A stretch of 64,000 nucleotides of DNA from NCBI RefSeq assembly GCF_014356525.2, contig NC_052505.1, positions 53,868,379 through 53,932,378 of the forward strand, in the 5' to 3' direction. How positions within the stretch are numbered: position 1 is the first letter of the stretch; each line of letters opens with the position of its first letter. This DNA is from Nilaparvata lugens (taxonomy: Eukaryota; Arthropoda; Insecta; Hemiptera; Delphacidae). Shown in pieces: positions 45,011 to 57,226 of this stretch. A program made the position numbers and the translations under genes. The notes under the pieces were generated by a model that ran no database searches, was not told where the DNA came from, and worked only from the letters and a program-made list of their open reading frames with translations.

Positions 45011-45756
45011 TCTTAAGCTTGATAATTTCAATTATATACCTATGATAAATAATATTTCTATAGAGATAATGAATTATGAAGAATGCATATTTCAGAAAAA
45101 TTACTTGCAAATTATAGCTCTTATCAAATATATGTAATATTATGTCAATTGAATATCATAACGATAGAATAATTATTCGATTTTGATAACTTGTCTGTTA
45201 CAAAGCAAATCTACTATTATCACACTTTCACCAATATTTGAAACACACAGTGATTGGCTAATGAACAAACTTGAACACAAATATGTATCTGATTATTATT
45301 TCCATGAAGAATATCTGCGTGGGTCAAAAAAATATTCGAAGTGATTTAAAAATATTCAATTTCACTAACTCGACAGGAACCAAGCAATGGACTCGTGTTC
45401 AATGATAAACCGTATTCAATTTGGGGCGCTTTCGCTGAAGAAATAAACGGGAACAATGACTTCTTGGATCGTTCACTTCACCTCGGGATTCCTTTTGCAA
45501 GAGAGTATTTGAGGGGAAATAGTTTATCCGAAGGTACAAAGAAGAAAGGCTCACTTTGCACGTTCAACGCCCTCCAGAGAATGACAGCCATTTGTCCGTT
45601 CTCCAAACCTCTCATTTCGTCTCTCTCTTTTCTTTTTCCATCTCCGTTTCAGCTCCTGAATCTCTCTTTCAAATTTTTCTTTTTCTCTGTCTTCACCCCT
45701 CACCATCAACCGTGTAGGCATGAACTCATGCTTTCACAAAGTGAAAATTTTACTGT

Positions 45757-46430
45757 AAAAAATCTGGTATGGCGCACACACACAACTTTCCTTGCCATTA
45801 TGAAAATTGATCACCTGACGCTAGTGTTCACGCGCATCTCAAGTCTACTATTCAAAGATCTGAGCCAGCTGGTGACAGGACAATAACGCTGGCGACACAC
45901 CAGGTCTGCTATCTCTTCATAGTGAATGATTTAATAGAATCAACAGTTGCCAATAGTTTGCAATTGAATAATCACATTTTCTCGTATTCTGAGCTTATTT
46001 TCGATTTTAGGTGAAAATGTTACCGAGCATTAATTGTAGAGATTTTCATGCTCAATCTTTTCCACTTCAATTTTTTCGTTTCAATTGCATCTATAGCCTG
46101 TTAATTGGGAATCTAAAATCGATCTTCGCATAGATCGGGCGGAGCTCCTGGAGTTTTTACAGATATGGGACTTGTGGCAGTTGATAGAGCTTATTGATGT
46201 CTATATTGGGTATGAATTTGATAAAAATTGTTGTAGCCGTTCTCGAGAAAATCGCGAAAAACCCTGTTTTTGACAACATTTTCGCCATTTTAGCCGCCAT
46301 CTTCAATTGCATTTCATCGAAATTTTTCGTGTCGGATCCTTATAGTGTGAGGACTTTATGTTCCAAATTTCAAGTTATTCCGTCCATTGGGAGATGATAT
46401 ATCGTTCACACAGACACACATACACACACA

Positions 46431-46488
<58 letters not shown>

Positions 46489-46640
46489 ACACATACACAC
46501 ACATACATACCAATACCCAAAAACAACTTTTTTGGACTCAGGGGACCTTGAAACGTATAGGATTTAAGAAAATGGGGTGTCTTAATTTTTTCGGAGAATA
46601 ATACTTTCCTTACCTATGGTAATAGGGCAAGGAAAGTAAT
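45757..46640 (-). repeat. Apparently full-length copy of the dispersed repeat
   Basis: About 880 bp, running from AAATCTGGTATGGCGCACAC to GGGCAAGGAAAGTAA, in reverse orientation to the copy at 42,740. It contains a long (CA)n at 46,407-46,510. Its right end folds into a hairpin: ACTTTCCTT (46,603-46,611) pairs with AAGGAAAGT (46,629-46,637). It has no coding capacity that I can support; the 163-codon ORF at 45,395-45,886 runs across its boundary. Confidence 0.8.
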
Positions 46641-47400
46641 ACGTTAATCTTCCTGAGAACGTTATTCTAAATCATATTATATCGTCTCGATCTTCAACTG
46701 TACTTGCCTGGAATAAAAATATATAATTCTTTACAAATTTGTCACCAAAGTGCGTTCCATCCCTTTTTTCATTGTAATATCAATTTATCTTAATAATATA
46801 GATGATTCGGTTATAAGAGGGACGTCCGGTCGCAAGTAATCCGGGTTATCGACATTTTATCCAGCCATTTGAAAACAATGATACTTCTATATTCCACAAA
46901 GATGAAAAATGAGTTGATTTTTCAATGAATTGAATATTATTGAATAGTACCAGAGACAAGAAATATAGTACATGATAGTACTAACTGTTATCATAGATAG
47001 AGAATAAGCGTAAGCATATTCCTTGTCTCTGCTGTTACACTGTGGAGGAATCAGAATGATGTACCTACTCCAACTCGTTCTCAATGTTCGATGAGAATGG
47101 TGTCCAACTGCGTTATCAGGTTGGAAGCTTACACATCATACCACAAATTGGCACTTTCCAGTTGGGAGAAAATATTCTTAGATCCATCAAGTTTGAAAGC
47201 AGATCAATTAGAAACAATCATACACTAAACCGATCAAATTCATGTTAATCAGAGTTGAAATTGAAATGATTAGCCAACGCAATGCTTGAAAAATGAGCCC
47301 TCATTGAATTCCAGAAGGACTCCAGTAGAATCACGTGTGATCATTAACTCCTCAAATCTGTTCACTGGTCTGTGTGAAAAAGTGATTTTGCCAAAAAAAT
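46641..47400. other. Non-coding stretch
   Basis: Nothing supported. A GGTTATAAGAGGGACGTCCG motif near 46,809 resembles Tigger/pogo ends but is unpaired. Confidence 0.4.
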
Positions 47401-47571
47401 TTGGAAAAATTTAGGCGAGATCTACGGACACCGTCTGTCAGATGATTAGCGTGACGTGACTTTCGCACGGACACGGTCCGACACCGTCCCGTCCGACACC
47501 CGTCCGTGACTCCATACAATGGAACCGGACGAGTTGTGAATCTGGGACGAAATTCCAGCTTGCCCACACTG
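47401..47571. mobile_element. Possible hAT-like transposon end
   Basis: The segment has repeated short GGACACGG / CCGTCC motifs (47,470-47,512) and ends CTTGCCCACACTG, whose reverse complement CAGTGTGGGCAAG has the form of a hAT terminal repeat. The opposite end was not found. Confidence 0.35.
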
Positions 47572-47634
47572 GAGATGCATACTAATTGCCGCTAATTAAT
47601 TATTCCTTTACATATTAGGGGCTGCTCTCTCTCT

Positions 47635-47637
<3 letters not shown>

Positions 47638-47692
<55 letters not shown>
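47638..47692. repeat. (CA)n microsatellite
   Basis: Uninterrupted CA dinucleotides after a CTCTCTCTC stretch. Confidence 0.95.
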
Positions 47693-47693
<1 letters not shown>

Positions 47694-47699
47694 CATGGA

Positions 47700-49438
47700 A
47701 TGCTCCAGAATTCATTATACTCAACACGCGATATATGTATGCGCGTTTACATTAGTAACGGACATGTAATGCATAATGTATGATAGCCTAGGTACGTACA
47801 AATACTGGCTACCTGGCCTAATTAAACGTCATGTATTCTACATGCACAATTGCCGGTGCAAACATCATAATATTATACTGAGTGTATCATTAGTCCGTCT
47901 TTAACCAGGTATAATCGGTGGTGGCTAACTATGAAGGAGAGAGGGAACAGCTAGAGTGAAATACATAGTGATAACAGTAAAGGAGGACCGAAAGAGATTG
48001 TGAGTGGGGAAAAGAGAAAGAGTAAATGACAGAAAGAGTGAGTGGGTGAGTGTGAAGGAGAGTACCTGATATATATCGAGAGGAAAATAGAGAGAGTTGT
48101 ATGGATGTATTTTGGGGGTAGGAGGAATATCTATGGTGTTATTCATCAGTGTTGTACATCTCCCATTAACCGACATCACATTTCAATTTGCCAACGTTCT
48201 ATACGGTGGTCGAGTTGTGAGCACAGAATAGATTCAACGCTGCTAATTCATAGTTCATAGCTTGATATTGAATTCCTGTTCAAGTTGGTGAGGTACTATG
48301 GAGAGGTTATGGTTGAGAAGTATTATTCAAACAGTATAATGCCATTTACAAACAATACACCAAATGCAAACTACATACTACATGCTGCCTACTACACATT
48401 CCTGAATAGCAAAATTTCATGAATAGGATGTATTTATCCAATATATTAATCCTCATCAGCAATTTATTCATCTATTGATGAAGCTTTTCTAAAATTATTC
48501 AGATTTCTCTTAGTAGTTATCTGGAAGTTGGACTTATTAAAATGAGTAATAGAACTGGGGTATAGTTCTGGCTGTTTTCCCTGATATTTGATATACTCAC
48601 TACAAAGAATACATTTCATCCACTTATACATCCAATCACTCAAATATGAACAAGTCATGTGAATGACGAAGGATAATAACAACATGCACTTCCGAAAACG
48701 GCTTCCTCATGAAATCTTGATATTAGTGACTCCAGATATATGGTTCTCCTTCAGAAATATATATTACTGGAGAAGGTAATCATAATTCAATATTATTATA
48801 GTTCTAGACAATCTTGGGAGTTATCTCTCTAGGAAAGCGTGAACCGACTAGTTCAGTTTACTGTTTGACGGAGACGGCGTGGGCTCGATTAACATAGAGA
48901 ATGAAAAACGTATTGATGAGATACGGAATTTTCCAGTTTTTTATGATCAAAGTGATGAGAAATATGGTTGAACGGAAAATAAGTTAAACCAAAAGTAAAA
49001 GTATAACCAACTAATAAGTCAAGCCAAAGGTATGATAGACATTATTATAATAAATAGTAAAATGAACGACAAAAAGTATAAAAGAAGGAACCCATGACTG
49101 TATCTTAAATTTTGAATTCAAAACTAATCAAGTTTAGATAAATGAGGCAGAAGATAACAATTTTATCGCTGATATAATTATATCTCCGATACATAGCTGA
49201 TTGTGGTATTGTTATGCACCGAAATATACACCAGCCATATGATTCTCATCGTCTACAGGTAATTAGTTTAAAATTGAAAAATACAAATTTAAATCGGATG
49301 TAAGAAGCTCTAATACTGTTATATTATCAACACATTCAGAAATCAGACCACAGTAGCACTACAGAACTGAGACACGGCTGCCGCTCGGCTGTCGCACGGA
49401 TATATGTGTGTTCTCCTACCATCATCACCGTGTAGCGG
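47700..49438. other. Non-coding stretch
   Basis: No supported gene. Segment 47,935-48,110 is purine-rich (GAGAGAAAG-type). Confidence 0.45.
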
Positions 49439-49445
49439 ACGTAGC

Positions 49446-49627
49446 CACTACCTCCGTAAACAAAGCCGTAGTGCATTCGTGTGACGTCAGCACAGGTAGG
49501 GCTCCTGGACCAATAAAAATTCGTTGATTTCAGCTGATCTATATCAGCTAGTGTTTTTATTGGTGTAGGAGCCCTACCTGTGCTGACGTCACACGAATGC
49601 ACTATGGCTTTGTTTACGGAGGTAGTG
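49446..49627. mobile_element. 182-bp foldback MITE with 7-bp target duplication
   Basis: The arms start CACTACCTCCGTAAACAAAG and are almost perfectly inverted over about 66 bases, including TGTGACGTCAGCACAGGTAG. ACGTAGC lies directly outside both ends (49,439-49,445 and 49,628-49,634). The short centre contains a second small palindrome, CAGCTGATCTATATCAGCT. No coding sequence. Confidence 0.9.
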
Positions 49628-49639
49628 ACGTAGCTCGGC

Positions 49640-50818
49640 CGTACCTCGGCACGGGCTCGGTGCGGTTACATGTATCCCAAGCTTAATTCAGTACAATTGT
49701 TCGCTTGAAACTTATTAAAAATTTTCTACATCCTTTAAATTCGCAGAAATTTGTTTGAGAAACATTTCTAGACTGCATTTTCGAATCAGCCACACTTCCT
49801 TGATCTTGACTGAAAGACTAGCAAGTTGAAAACTAATTCGCACAGCGCACAAAATTCAGAAACCTCTGCGACTGTTGAACAACGCAAATTGCTTCACTCG
49901 ATTTCCACGTTCTGAACACAAACACGCGCACACACTCACATGGTTTGCATGACATAATTTCGCAGCTGCATGGACAGAATTGAATGCGCGAAGCGGTTAC
50001 CATGAATGGCAATAAGAGGATAGGACTGGAAGAGGAGAGAAAAGGAGAAAGAGAATAAGGATGAGTGAGTGAGAGAGTCCTCGCGAACATTTTCCATGTC
50101 AGACACATTTCGCTGCTCGCCGCATCTGAATGAAAATTTTGCCACGATTATAATCATCTTTTTAAAATGCCCTCAAGGACTTTCATCCCCTCTTCCATCG
50201 CATTCTCATTCCACGTATCTTTTTTCAATTTTCGTTGGTTGTCACATCTTCCCAACATTCGCAGCCACCCACACCCTCACTAAACCCACCTGTTTCTTGT
50301 AATCTTGCCTTGCCGATAGAATACATTCAAGAACTGAGTTGAGCGTCTCATACCCCTCTCCTTATCTTAATTCTTACCTTGTTTTCATCTTTGTTCATCG
50401 TCTCTCTTCATTCCTCACCACAATTCTATGCTATTTCTTGTTTTGGTTTTCCGTGTCACCAGTACCTTGATTACGTTCCCTGACTCAACCCAACCCTCAA
50501 TTCGAACTACTTTCTCATCTCTATATCATCAAATCTTCTCTTAAATGTTAGTTCTTCCATCAAATTTTCTTATTTGTCTTCCTTCCTTCTCTACTGGAAA
50601 TTCATTCTCTCCCACAATCCTAGCCCTTTATTTTCCGGAATAGAATCTCGGTATCTTTTTGAAAAAATAATCCGCTTTTTCTGTTCTTCCTGCAATTTCC
50701 CCTGTTTCCCTCCAATTTCCCTCTGGATTCCATCCATTCACAAGTCCTTATAATTCTCCTTCACGTATCTTCTACTTCCTAATCTCATGCTGCACCACTC
50801 TTTCCTCTCATTCGTTCC
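49640..50818. other. Non-coding, increasingly pyrimidine-rich stretch
   Basis: No gene. From about 50,160 the plus strand is dominated by C and T, leading into the CTT tract. Confidence 0.5.
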
Positions 50819-51254
50819 TTCTTCTTCTTCTTCTTCTTCTTCTTCTTCTTCTTCTTCTTCTTCTTCTTCTTCTTCTTCTTCTTCTTCTTCTTCTTCTTCT
50901 TCTTCTTCTTCTTCTTCTTCTCTTCTTCTTCTTCTTCTTCTTCTTCTTCTTCTTCTTCTTCTTCTTCTTCTTCTTCTTCTCTTCCTCTTCTTCTTCCTCT
51001 TCCTCTTCCTCTTCCTCTTCTTCTTCCTCTTCCTCTTCCTCTTCTTCTTCTTCTTCTTCTTCTTCTTCTTCTTCTTCTTCTTCTTCTTCCTCTTCCTCTT
51101 CTTCTTCTTCTTCTTCTTCTTCTTCTTCTTCTTCTTCTTCTTCTTCTTCTTCTTCTTCTTCTTCTTCTTCTTCTTCTTCTTCTTCTTCTTCTTCTTCTTC
51201 TTCTTCTTCTTCTTCTCTTCTTCTTCTTCTTCTCTTCTTCTTCTTCTTCTTCTC
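50819..51254. repeat. (CTT)n microsatellite, ~436 bp, with CTC interruptions
   Basis: Nearly pure CTT triplets with CTCTTC-type variants near 50,979-51,045 and 51,090, and single missing bases (for example at about 50,920) that shift the triplet phase. It is a polypurine-polypyrimidine tract able to form triplex DNA. ORFs across it on both strands are artefacts of the repeat. Confidence 0.98.
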
Positions 51255-52234
51255 CTTTATCTACCATTTCATTTCGTATTTCTCTTTTCCTTGTTTTTGT
51301 ATGGTTTTCCCAAAACTGATATATTTTTCTCCATTTCTCCGACTTGTACATCTTTATTCACTCCTCTACTCTCAAATTTTTCTCATTCTCCCTTCCTATT
51401 CCGATTTTCGTCCATTTTTCCTCGTAATCTGCAACATTCAACCAAGAATGAAAAAAAAATAGCAAAGCCGAATTCGTGTAGAAGTTGTCAGTGTTCTCTT
51501 GTGAAGAATTGAACACAGGAATTCCTTCCTTCCTTATCGCCAACTCGCCACCCTTTCCACCCCACCACCATCCAACAAAAGACATTGCACGTTCAACGTT
51601 TCTTTCAACGCTGCTCTGGAATTTTTGAGGTGCGTGAAAGGTATTCGATACACATTTTTCCCATTGATTACTCAGTTTCGACCTCTCCATTGCCGATTCA
51701 ATTCTTCTTTCGTCATTCACTGGACAGAGAAGATCTATAGGCCTACCAATCTTCCAGATACTCGAAAAATCTAACTTACTAATGATTCACTATCTCCTTT
51801 TTAGAACTACAAGGGCATATTATTTTGATTTCACTCCGATTATCATCTAGAAACACTGCTCATAATTATTTACTTTCATATAATATAATTGAGAGGCGAT
51901 CTTCTAATTCAATGATAACAGCTTGAATTGTTGAAGCCACTGACTTATTCAAGCCTCAAAAAATTTTCTATACTTGTCCTAGTTTCTACACCATCATCAA
52001 TCTTTAATTCACTCTAGTTTGATGGAAGTTTCACAATAGGAGCAAGTATCTCGAGTTGTTTAGAGAAATCATGATTTTTAAAATATCAAGATAATTTTAT
52101 TGACACTAGCTTGATAATGGTGTAAAACTGAAACCATAATTTCTATAAATGAGCTGTTTTTACAATATCAAGTTGTTTTCTTGAGTCAATATCTACTATA
52201 TCCTTCACCTTCACAAGAAAACAAAACTTCATAT
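51255..52234. other. Non-coding stretch
   Basis: Nothing supported. The minus-strand ORF 51,358-51,720 shows no recognisable domain. Confidence 0.45.
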
Positions 52235-52460
52235 TCCAAAAATCTGGTGTGGCGCACTCACACAACTTTCCTTGCCATTATGAAAATTCATCACCTGACG
52301 CTAGTGTTCACGCGCATCTCAAGTCTATTTATAAACAAAGATCTGAGCCAGCTGGTGACAGGACAATAACGCTGGAGACATACGAGGTCTGCTATCTCTT
52401 CATAATGAATCATTTAATAGAATCAACAGTTGCCAACAGTTTGCAATTGGATAACCCTTT
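52235..52460 (-). repeat. Partial copy of the dispersed repeat
   Basis: It matches 45,757-45,965: AAATCTGGTGTGGCGCACTC, CGCATCTCAAGTCTA, GAGCCAGCTGGTGACAGGAC. Confidence 0.85.
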
Positions 52461-53850
52461 CTAGGCCAATTTTATAAAACATTTTGAAAAAAATCCATTA
52501 CTCCTAAAATAGTTCAATATTAACCCATACAACTTCAAAAATAAGTTTCATCCATTTTTTTCTGGAAAATGGGGAAACACTACATGATTTCAGTATAACT
52601 ATATCTATAATGAAGTAAAGAACTGGCTTATACACGTACGGGATAGGAAAAATATGTTTGACGCATTATCACCTCTGAACTACTGGACTGATTGACTTGA
52701 AATTTTGCATATTCTATGCTATTAAACGAGCAATTTCTGTTTATATGTTTGTATTTCACCGGATCTTGAAAGCGGCTCTAATGATTTTCACGAAATTCAG
52801 AACATAGTAGGTTTATAATATAAAAAAACAATTGCACTAGGTCAAATCCCTGGGAAAACTCGCTGGAGGACATTAAAAGGATAATTATTATTCATCTTTC
52901 GAAAAACAGCTGATAATAAATTATTTAGTCGTCTGTTGATGATGGAAGTGAGTGAGCGAATTCATGTGTGTGGTACTGTATCAAAACTAGTAGTTCAGTG
53001 AACAGTAGACCTCACGCAGTATTCTCATCCACAAGTACCTGATTGAATCTTTATGTAAATACAGCAATAGACTGGCCTCTCCACACATCTGTGTAATCAC
53101 TTGCCAGCTGACTTATGATGAATAATTCTATAGTCTGATTTTTACTCTAATATTGGCGTATGAAGGAGGCTCCTTTTTCTTTTTATATTATCCTTGAAAT
53201 GCAAAATTTCCAAAAACCTTGTATATACGTCGACGCGCAATTAAAGAAGGAACATACCTGTCAAATTTCATGAAAATCTATTACTTCATTTAGCCGTAAA
53301 TGCGCAACATATAAACATAAAACATTCAATTATTTAAACATTCAAACATCTAAACATTAAGAGAAATGCCAAGCCGTCGATTTGAATCTTAGACCTCACT
53401 TCGCTAGGTTAATTATGACTCAGCTGTTGAACTTTTGTAATCATTCAATCAGGTACTTAGTGCCGGTTGCAAAAAGCCGGGTTATTTTCAATCTAGATTA
53501 ATTTCAGTAGAACCATCTTCTTGAAATGGTCGTTTCTGATTTAATTCACGTTAAATTGATCAGGATTAAAATCTAACCGGCTTTTGTGCAACCGGGCCTT
53601 TGTGAGGGAAATTTTTGCATTCCTCCGTGAATTGACTGTGATTGATTATCAATTCACTGTGATTAAATGAACATTCCTGTATGAAATATGAATATTATTA
53701 TAATTTCTTTTTTCGTTATACATTTTTTATACTTTTGTACTCCAGAGCGAAGCTCGGTCCCCGATATTAGATTCTTAATCAACCAAGGATGGTTATAGGC
53801 CTATATTCAATTCTTCGAAATTTCATTACGGTGCGTCAAGTTTTAAATAG
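52461..53850. other. Non-coding; probably interior of a Helitron-type repeat
   Basis: No gene. It contains the MITE at 53,459 and a hairpin GAGCGAAGCTC at 53,744-53,754 followed by GGTCCCCGATATT, another Helitron-like terminal feature. Confidence 0.4.
53459..53598. mobile_element. ~140-bp MITE with GCCGGTTGC-type inverted ends
   Basis: The left end reads GTGCCGGTTGCAAAAAGCCG. The right end's reverse complement reads GGCCCGGTTGCACAAAAGCC. The interior contains two copies of ATTAATTTCA / ATTTAATTCA-like sequence. Elements with this GGTTGCACAAAAGCCGG end are, as I recall, widespread in insects. Confidence 0.75.
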
Positions 53851-53879
53851 ACCCTTGCACAGCATGGGTTCCTGCTAGT
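53851..53879 (+). mobile_element. Helitron 3' terminus
   Basis: The hairpin ACCCTTGC-ACA-GCATGGGT (one mismatch) is followed by TCCTG and CTAG (53,875-53,878), then T. This is the CTRR end and subterminal hairpin of Helitrons. The 5' TC end was not located. Confidence 0.7.
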
Positions 53880-54512
53880 AAAATAATATAATTTATATTG
53901 AAAAATCACGTTTATTTGTATCAATGTCAAGCATTGGTTACATCATGAGCTGGAAAAAACTTTTCTCAAACATAATAACAACATTTTGCAATCGAAAAGT
54001 GATTGTTTCGATTTATATAGTTATTCTTTACAAAACTCACAGCTAAAGTCATCCACCAATCAGGTCCTTATTTTAATAAAAATAAATGAGTAGATGAACA
54101 GTCATGCTGGATACCAGAGCGTTCGAGCTTTTTGGCGTGAGCCAGTTATGCTGGATATGAGAGCTGTAGCAAACGATTCCCATTTTGTCAAATTGATGTA
54201 GTATTCTCTTTTTATATTGTTCATAAATGTAAACTTTAAATGAATAAAGTTTTAATCAAGAAAGCACATTAACAACAATACATACAGACGGACAACGACC
54301 CGTTCTTTTTGAACGGGTCGCAGCAGTGGATGAGACCGATTAACCCGAATCAGTAAAGTGATCCCAACTTCCCATCTCTAGCCGACGCGAGACTCCGATT
54401 AGAAGTAATAATGATGAACGAATGGATCTCACTTTGTCGGTGGAGAACTGGTGTGTGCCTTTGCAATCCAATGGGATCTCACTTTACTTTATTTCTCGTA
54501 TTTATGTGTTTA
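53880..54512. other. Non-coding stretch with a perfect hairpin
   Basis: CGACCCGTTC (54,296-54,305), a T5 loop, then the exact complement (54,311-54,320). No gene seen. Confidence 0.6.
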
Positions 54513-54522
54513 TGTATATATA

Positions 54523-54602
<80 letters not shown>
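54513..54602. repeat. Compound (TA)n(TG)n microsatellite
   Basis: TA dinucleotides to about 54,568, then TG to 54,602. The flanks carry GGATCTCACTTTACT (left) and its inverted form AGTAAAGTGAGATCC (right). Confidence 0.95.
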
Positions 54603-54604
<2 letters not shown>

Positions 54605-54884
54605 CTTTGCAATCCAGTAAAGTGAGATCCGAAACATAGAAACACACCTAGACCGTAGCGCGACATGGTGGAAAATTTGGAAAGCTTGATACACCTGGTG
54701 AGCGTGAAAAGCAGACCTATGAAATCCAAACACAACAAACCATGCTGCAAATACATATCGACTCCTATTGGCTCGCTGATGACGAATCAGAGGTCAGAAC
54801 ACACCGAGACCGGGCACTAGATCTCACGGTGTTACACGGACCTCACGGAGTGGGTGTGTTTCCATTGTTTTGGATCTCACTTTA

Positions 54885-55045
54885 CTGGATTACAAACGCA
54901 CACATACAGACCAATATCCAAAAACCACTTTTTTGGACTCAGGGGACCTTGAACGTATAGAAATTTAGAAATTGGGGTACCTTAATCTTTTTCGGATAGC
55001 AATACTTCCCTTACCTATGGTAATAGGGCAAGGAAAGGAAAAAGG
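54885..55045 (-). repeat. Partial copy of the dispersed repeat (hairpin end)
   Basis: It matches 46,500-46,640: TTTTTTGGACTCAGGGGACC, TTACCTATGGTAATAGGGCA, AGGAAAG. Confidence 0.85.
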
Positions 55046-56885
55046 ATAGGCCCACGATTTGTGAAAAATGAAGTGTCTATCTTATTAAAGGGGAAAATGA
55101 AGATGTTTGAATTCTAGGCAAGACATTTTTCAAGCTAATCAATGTTCTGGAATATTTCAATAGTTTCAAGAATTTGTTTCTATAATTTATCATCTGGTTG
55201 TTCTATCGAAATTATAGCGTATCCCAGTTGTTGTCTCTTTTCTGTTCAGGGCTACTACTTGTCACTCCAGTTACTTAAGGGATTCCGTAGGCACTTCGTG
55301 AAGATGGAAACAGACCTAAATATTCTGATTCTAGGGTACCTCAGGATATCCCAACCACTTGATGCGCATTTGGGGGTCGCGATTAGGCCGCTTAATGGCC
55401 GATTCAAAATTGCGGATCAAAATTGCTGATTAAAACATTAATTGAAACGGTCATAGAATGGTCACCACTCATGATAGAGATCTCTAGTAAACGCGAATCG
55501 AATCATAATGAGCTATTCTACCAAGTTTGTTATTACACATTTCCACCTAAAACATGATTTTAACCTACAAAAAAGAACTTTTTCAAAATCATTCAATTTT
55601 TCACGAGAGTTTTTTTCAGAATAACTACTTGCAATGACAATTTTTGGTTATAAAGTGCCAAACAAAACTTCTTTGAAATAGAAGTTATTATCTATTCCCG
55701 TCTGTTTCAAGCTTATCACGTTTTGTTCTGGAGTTGTGATTTTTTTATGAACGCCGCTGAGACAATTAACTATCATTGAAACTGAACAATAAAACTTTTT
55801 CACGACTTCTAAAGACTTGAAAATAGTCTCAATCTCTTTGTTATAACCAGCCGAATAAGAATATTGATGAGAAAGCAACGAATATATTTTTCATATTTGA
55901 TAAATTCAAGATGGCTGTCATAACTGATAAATTCTTTTATATCGATTTCTATTTAGTTATAGTGAGAGATATCAGATTGATTCTACCACCAAAGTGTTCA
56001 TAACTACCCAAAATATAATGTTCTAAAAATAGAATGTGATTATATTAATCTCTTTTCAATTACTCTTTCCATAATTAATTTAGTTTCAAAAACTTGGAAG
56101 ATACTATCTTCGGGGACGAAATTTTACTTTCCACTATGTAAATAAGTGGACGTAACCTACTATTACTGAGACTGTGTTGTAGAATATTCCCAAAAATTAA
56201 AAATGACATCTAGTTGACGGCTGTTAGTCCGTTTTTCACTTCTGGAGCGTCATTGGAAAAATAAAGGAAAGTATGGTTTGCAGCCAAAGTCACATTTTCC
56301 CCTCCATATATTAGGCCTATGCTAAACCTGACAATTGGAGAACCGTGTATCTCAATAATCCTTGAAGGTACAAACTTGGAAATGGTATCAATCTCTTTGT
56401 CATCATGTGTAGAAAGATAATATCCATGATGTCAAGCTCAACCTTCAACTGAAAAATATCAATGGATGCATTGAAGAAAATGAAATTAAAATTATGATGA
56501 TAAGAAATGAATGAGAACTTACCGAATCAGGAAATACCCTCCATTATTATAAATCTCAATCTAGAAATCCAAAACAAGAATTATGTTTATCTAAATCATA
56601 ATTAAATAATAACTTCTCATCATTTAATAATAAATAATGTTTATTTTCTATTCCAACTCCAAGCAATGAGAAACGTAGCAAACACAACATTTTGAAATTC
56701 GAATTTTTAGGTTAAATAATTACCGTTCGAAATCCATGTCAATAAAATTGATAAAATAACATTAGAATATAATAAAATAAAATATTTTCTGTTGTCTATG
56801 TTATTTTATAAATATTTTTCAGTTTACTTATAGTATTTTCCGGTAATTCTAGTTAATCATAATTCTAAATATCTGAATACTGTTT
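55046..56885. other. Non-coding stretch
   Basis: No supported gene. ORFs at 55,142-55,429 (+) and 55,648-55,878 (-) have no recognisable domain. Confidence 0.45.
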
Positions 56886-57200
56886 TTAGCTGGATGAAAC
56901 GAAGTTAGGTACGATTCTTCCCGCTAGGTCACGCGCTTGTCGGTTCAGCCATTTCGCAGTCATCCCAACCAGCTGTTGGCGTGTATTTTGAAGAGGAATT
57001 TTTTGTTTCATCTGTATTTTTTCTGATTCTTGGATGAATAAAAATGAGAACTTTGGCTGAGGATTTTCAACTTCAATTGGATTATTAATTTTTAAATGGA
57101 TTAAGGTTGTTATTAATAACAGCATCACACACACAAACATTCGATGGATTTCAGCCATCATTTTATCCATAATTACCCACTTTTCATATTCAATGGTCAC
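56886..57200 (-). CDS. Candidate small secreted protein
   Basis: A 104-codon frame; the likely start is Met14 or Met15, giving a product of about 90 residues. The N terminus has the layout of a signal peptide: MMAEIHRMFVCVMLLLITTL, a short charged start then a hydrophobic core. The mature part is Lys/Gln/Asn-rich and ends ARDLAGRIVPNFVSSS. It has almost no Cys, so it is not a disulfide-rich toxin type. No family recognised. A foldback repeat lies just upstream (57,227-57,328). It may equally be a chance ORF. Confidence 0.35.
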   Translation of the reverse strand: MTIEYEKWVIMDKMMAEIHRMFVCVMLLLITTLIHLKINNPIEVENPQPKFSFLFIQESEKIQMKQKIPLQNTRQQLVGMTAKWLNRQARDLAGRIVPNFVSSS

Positions 57201-57226
57201 TGTAGGAAAAATTTAATGTGAAATAT

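Noticed and set aside
45395..45886. 163-codon ORF
   Set aside because: Its second half is the start of a dispersed non-coding repeat that also occurs at 52,235.
50785..51512. Long ORFs on both strands across the CTT tract (poly-Ser/Leu/Phe on plus, poly-Arg/Glu/Lys on minus)
   Set aside because: They are produced by the triplet repeat, which has no stops in any phase. No non-repetitive domain is attached.
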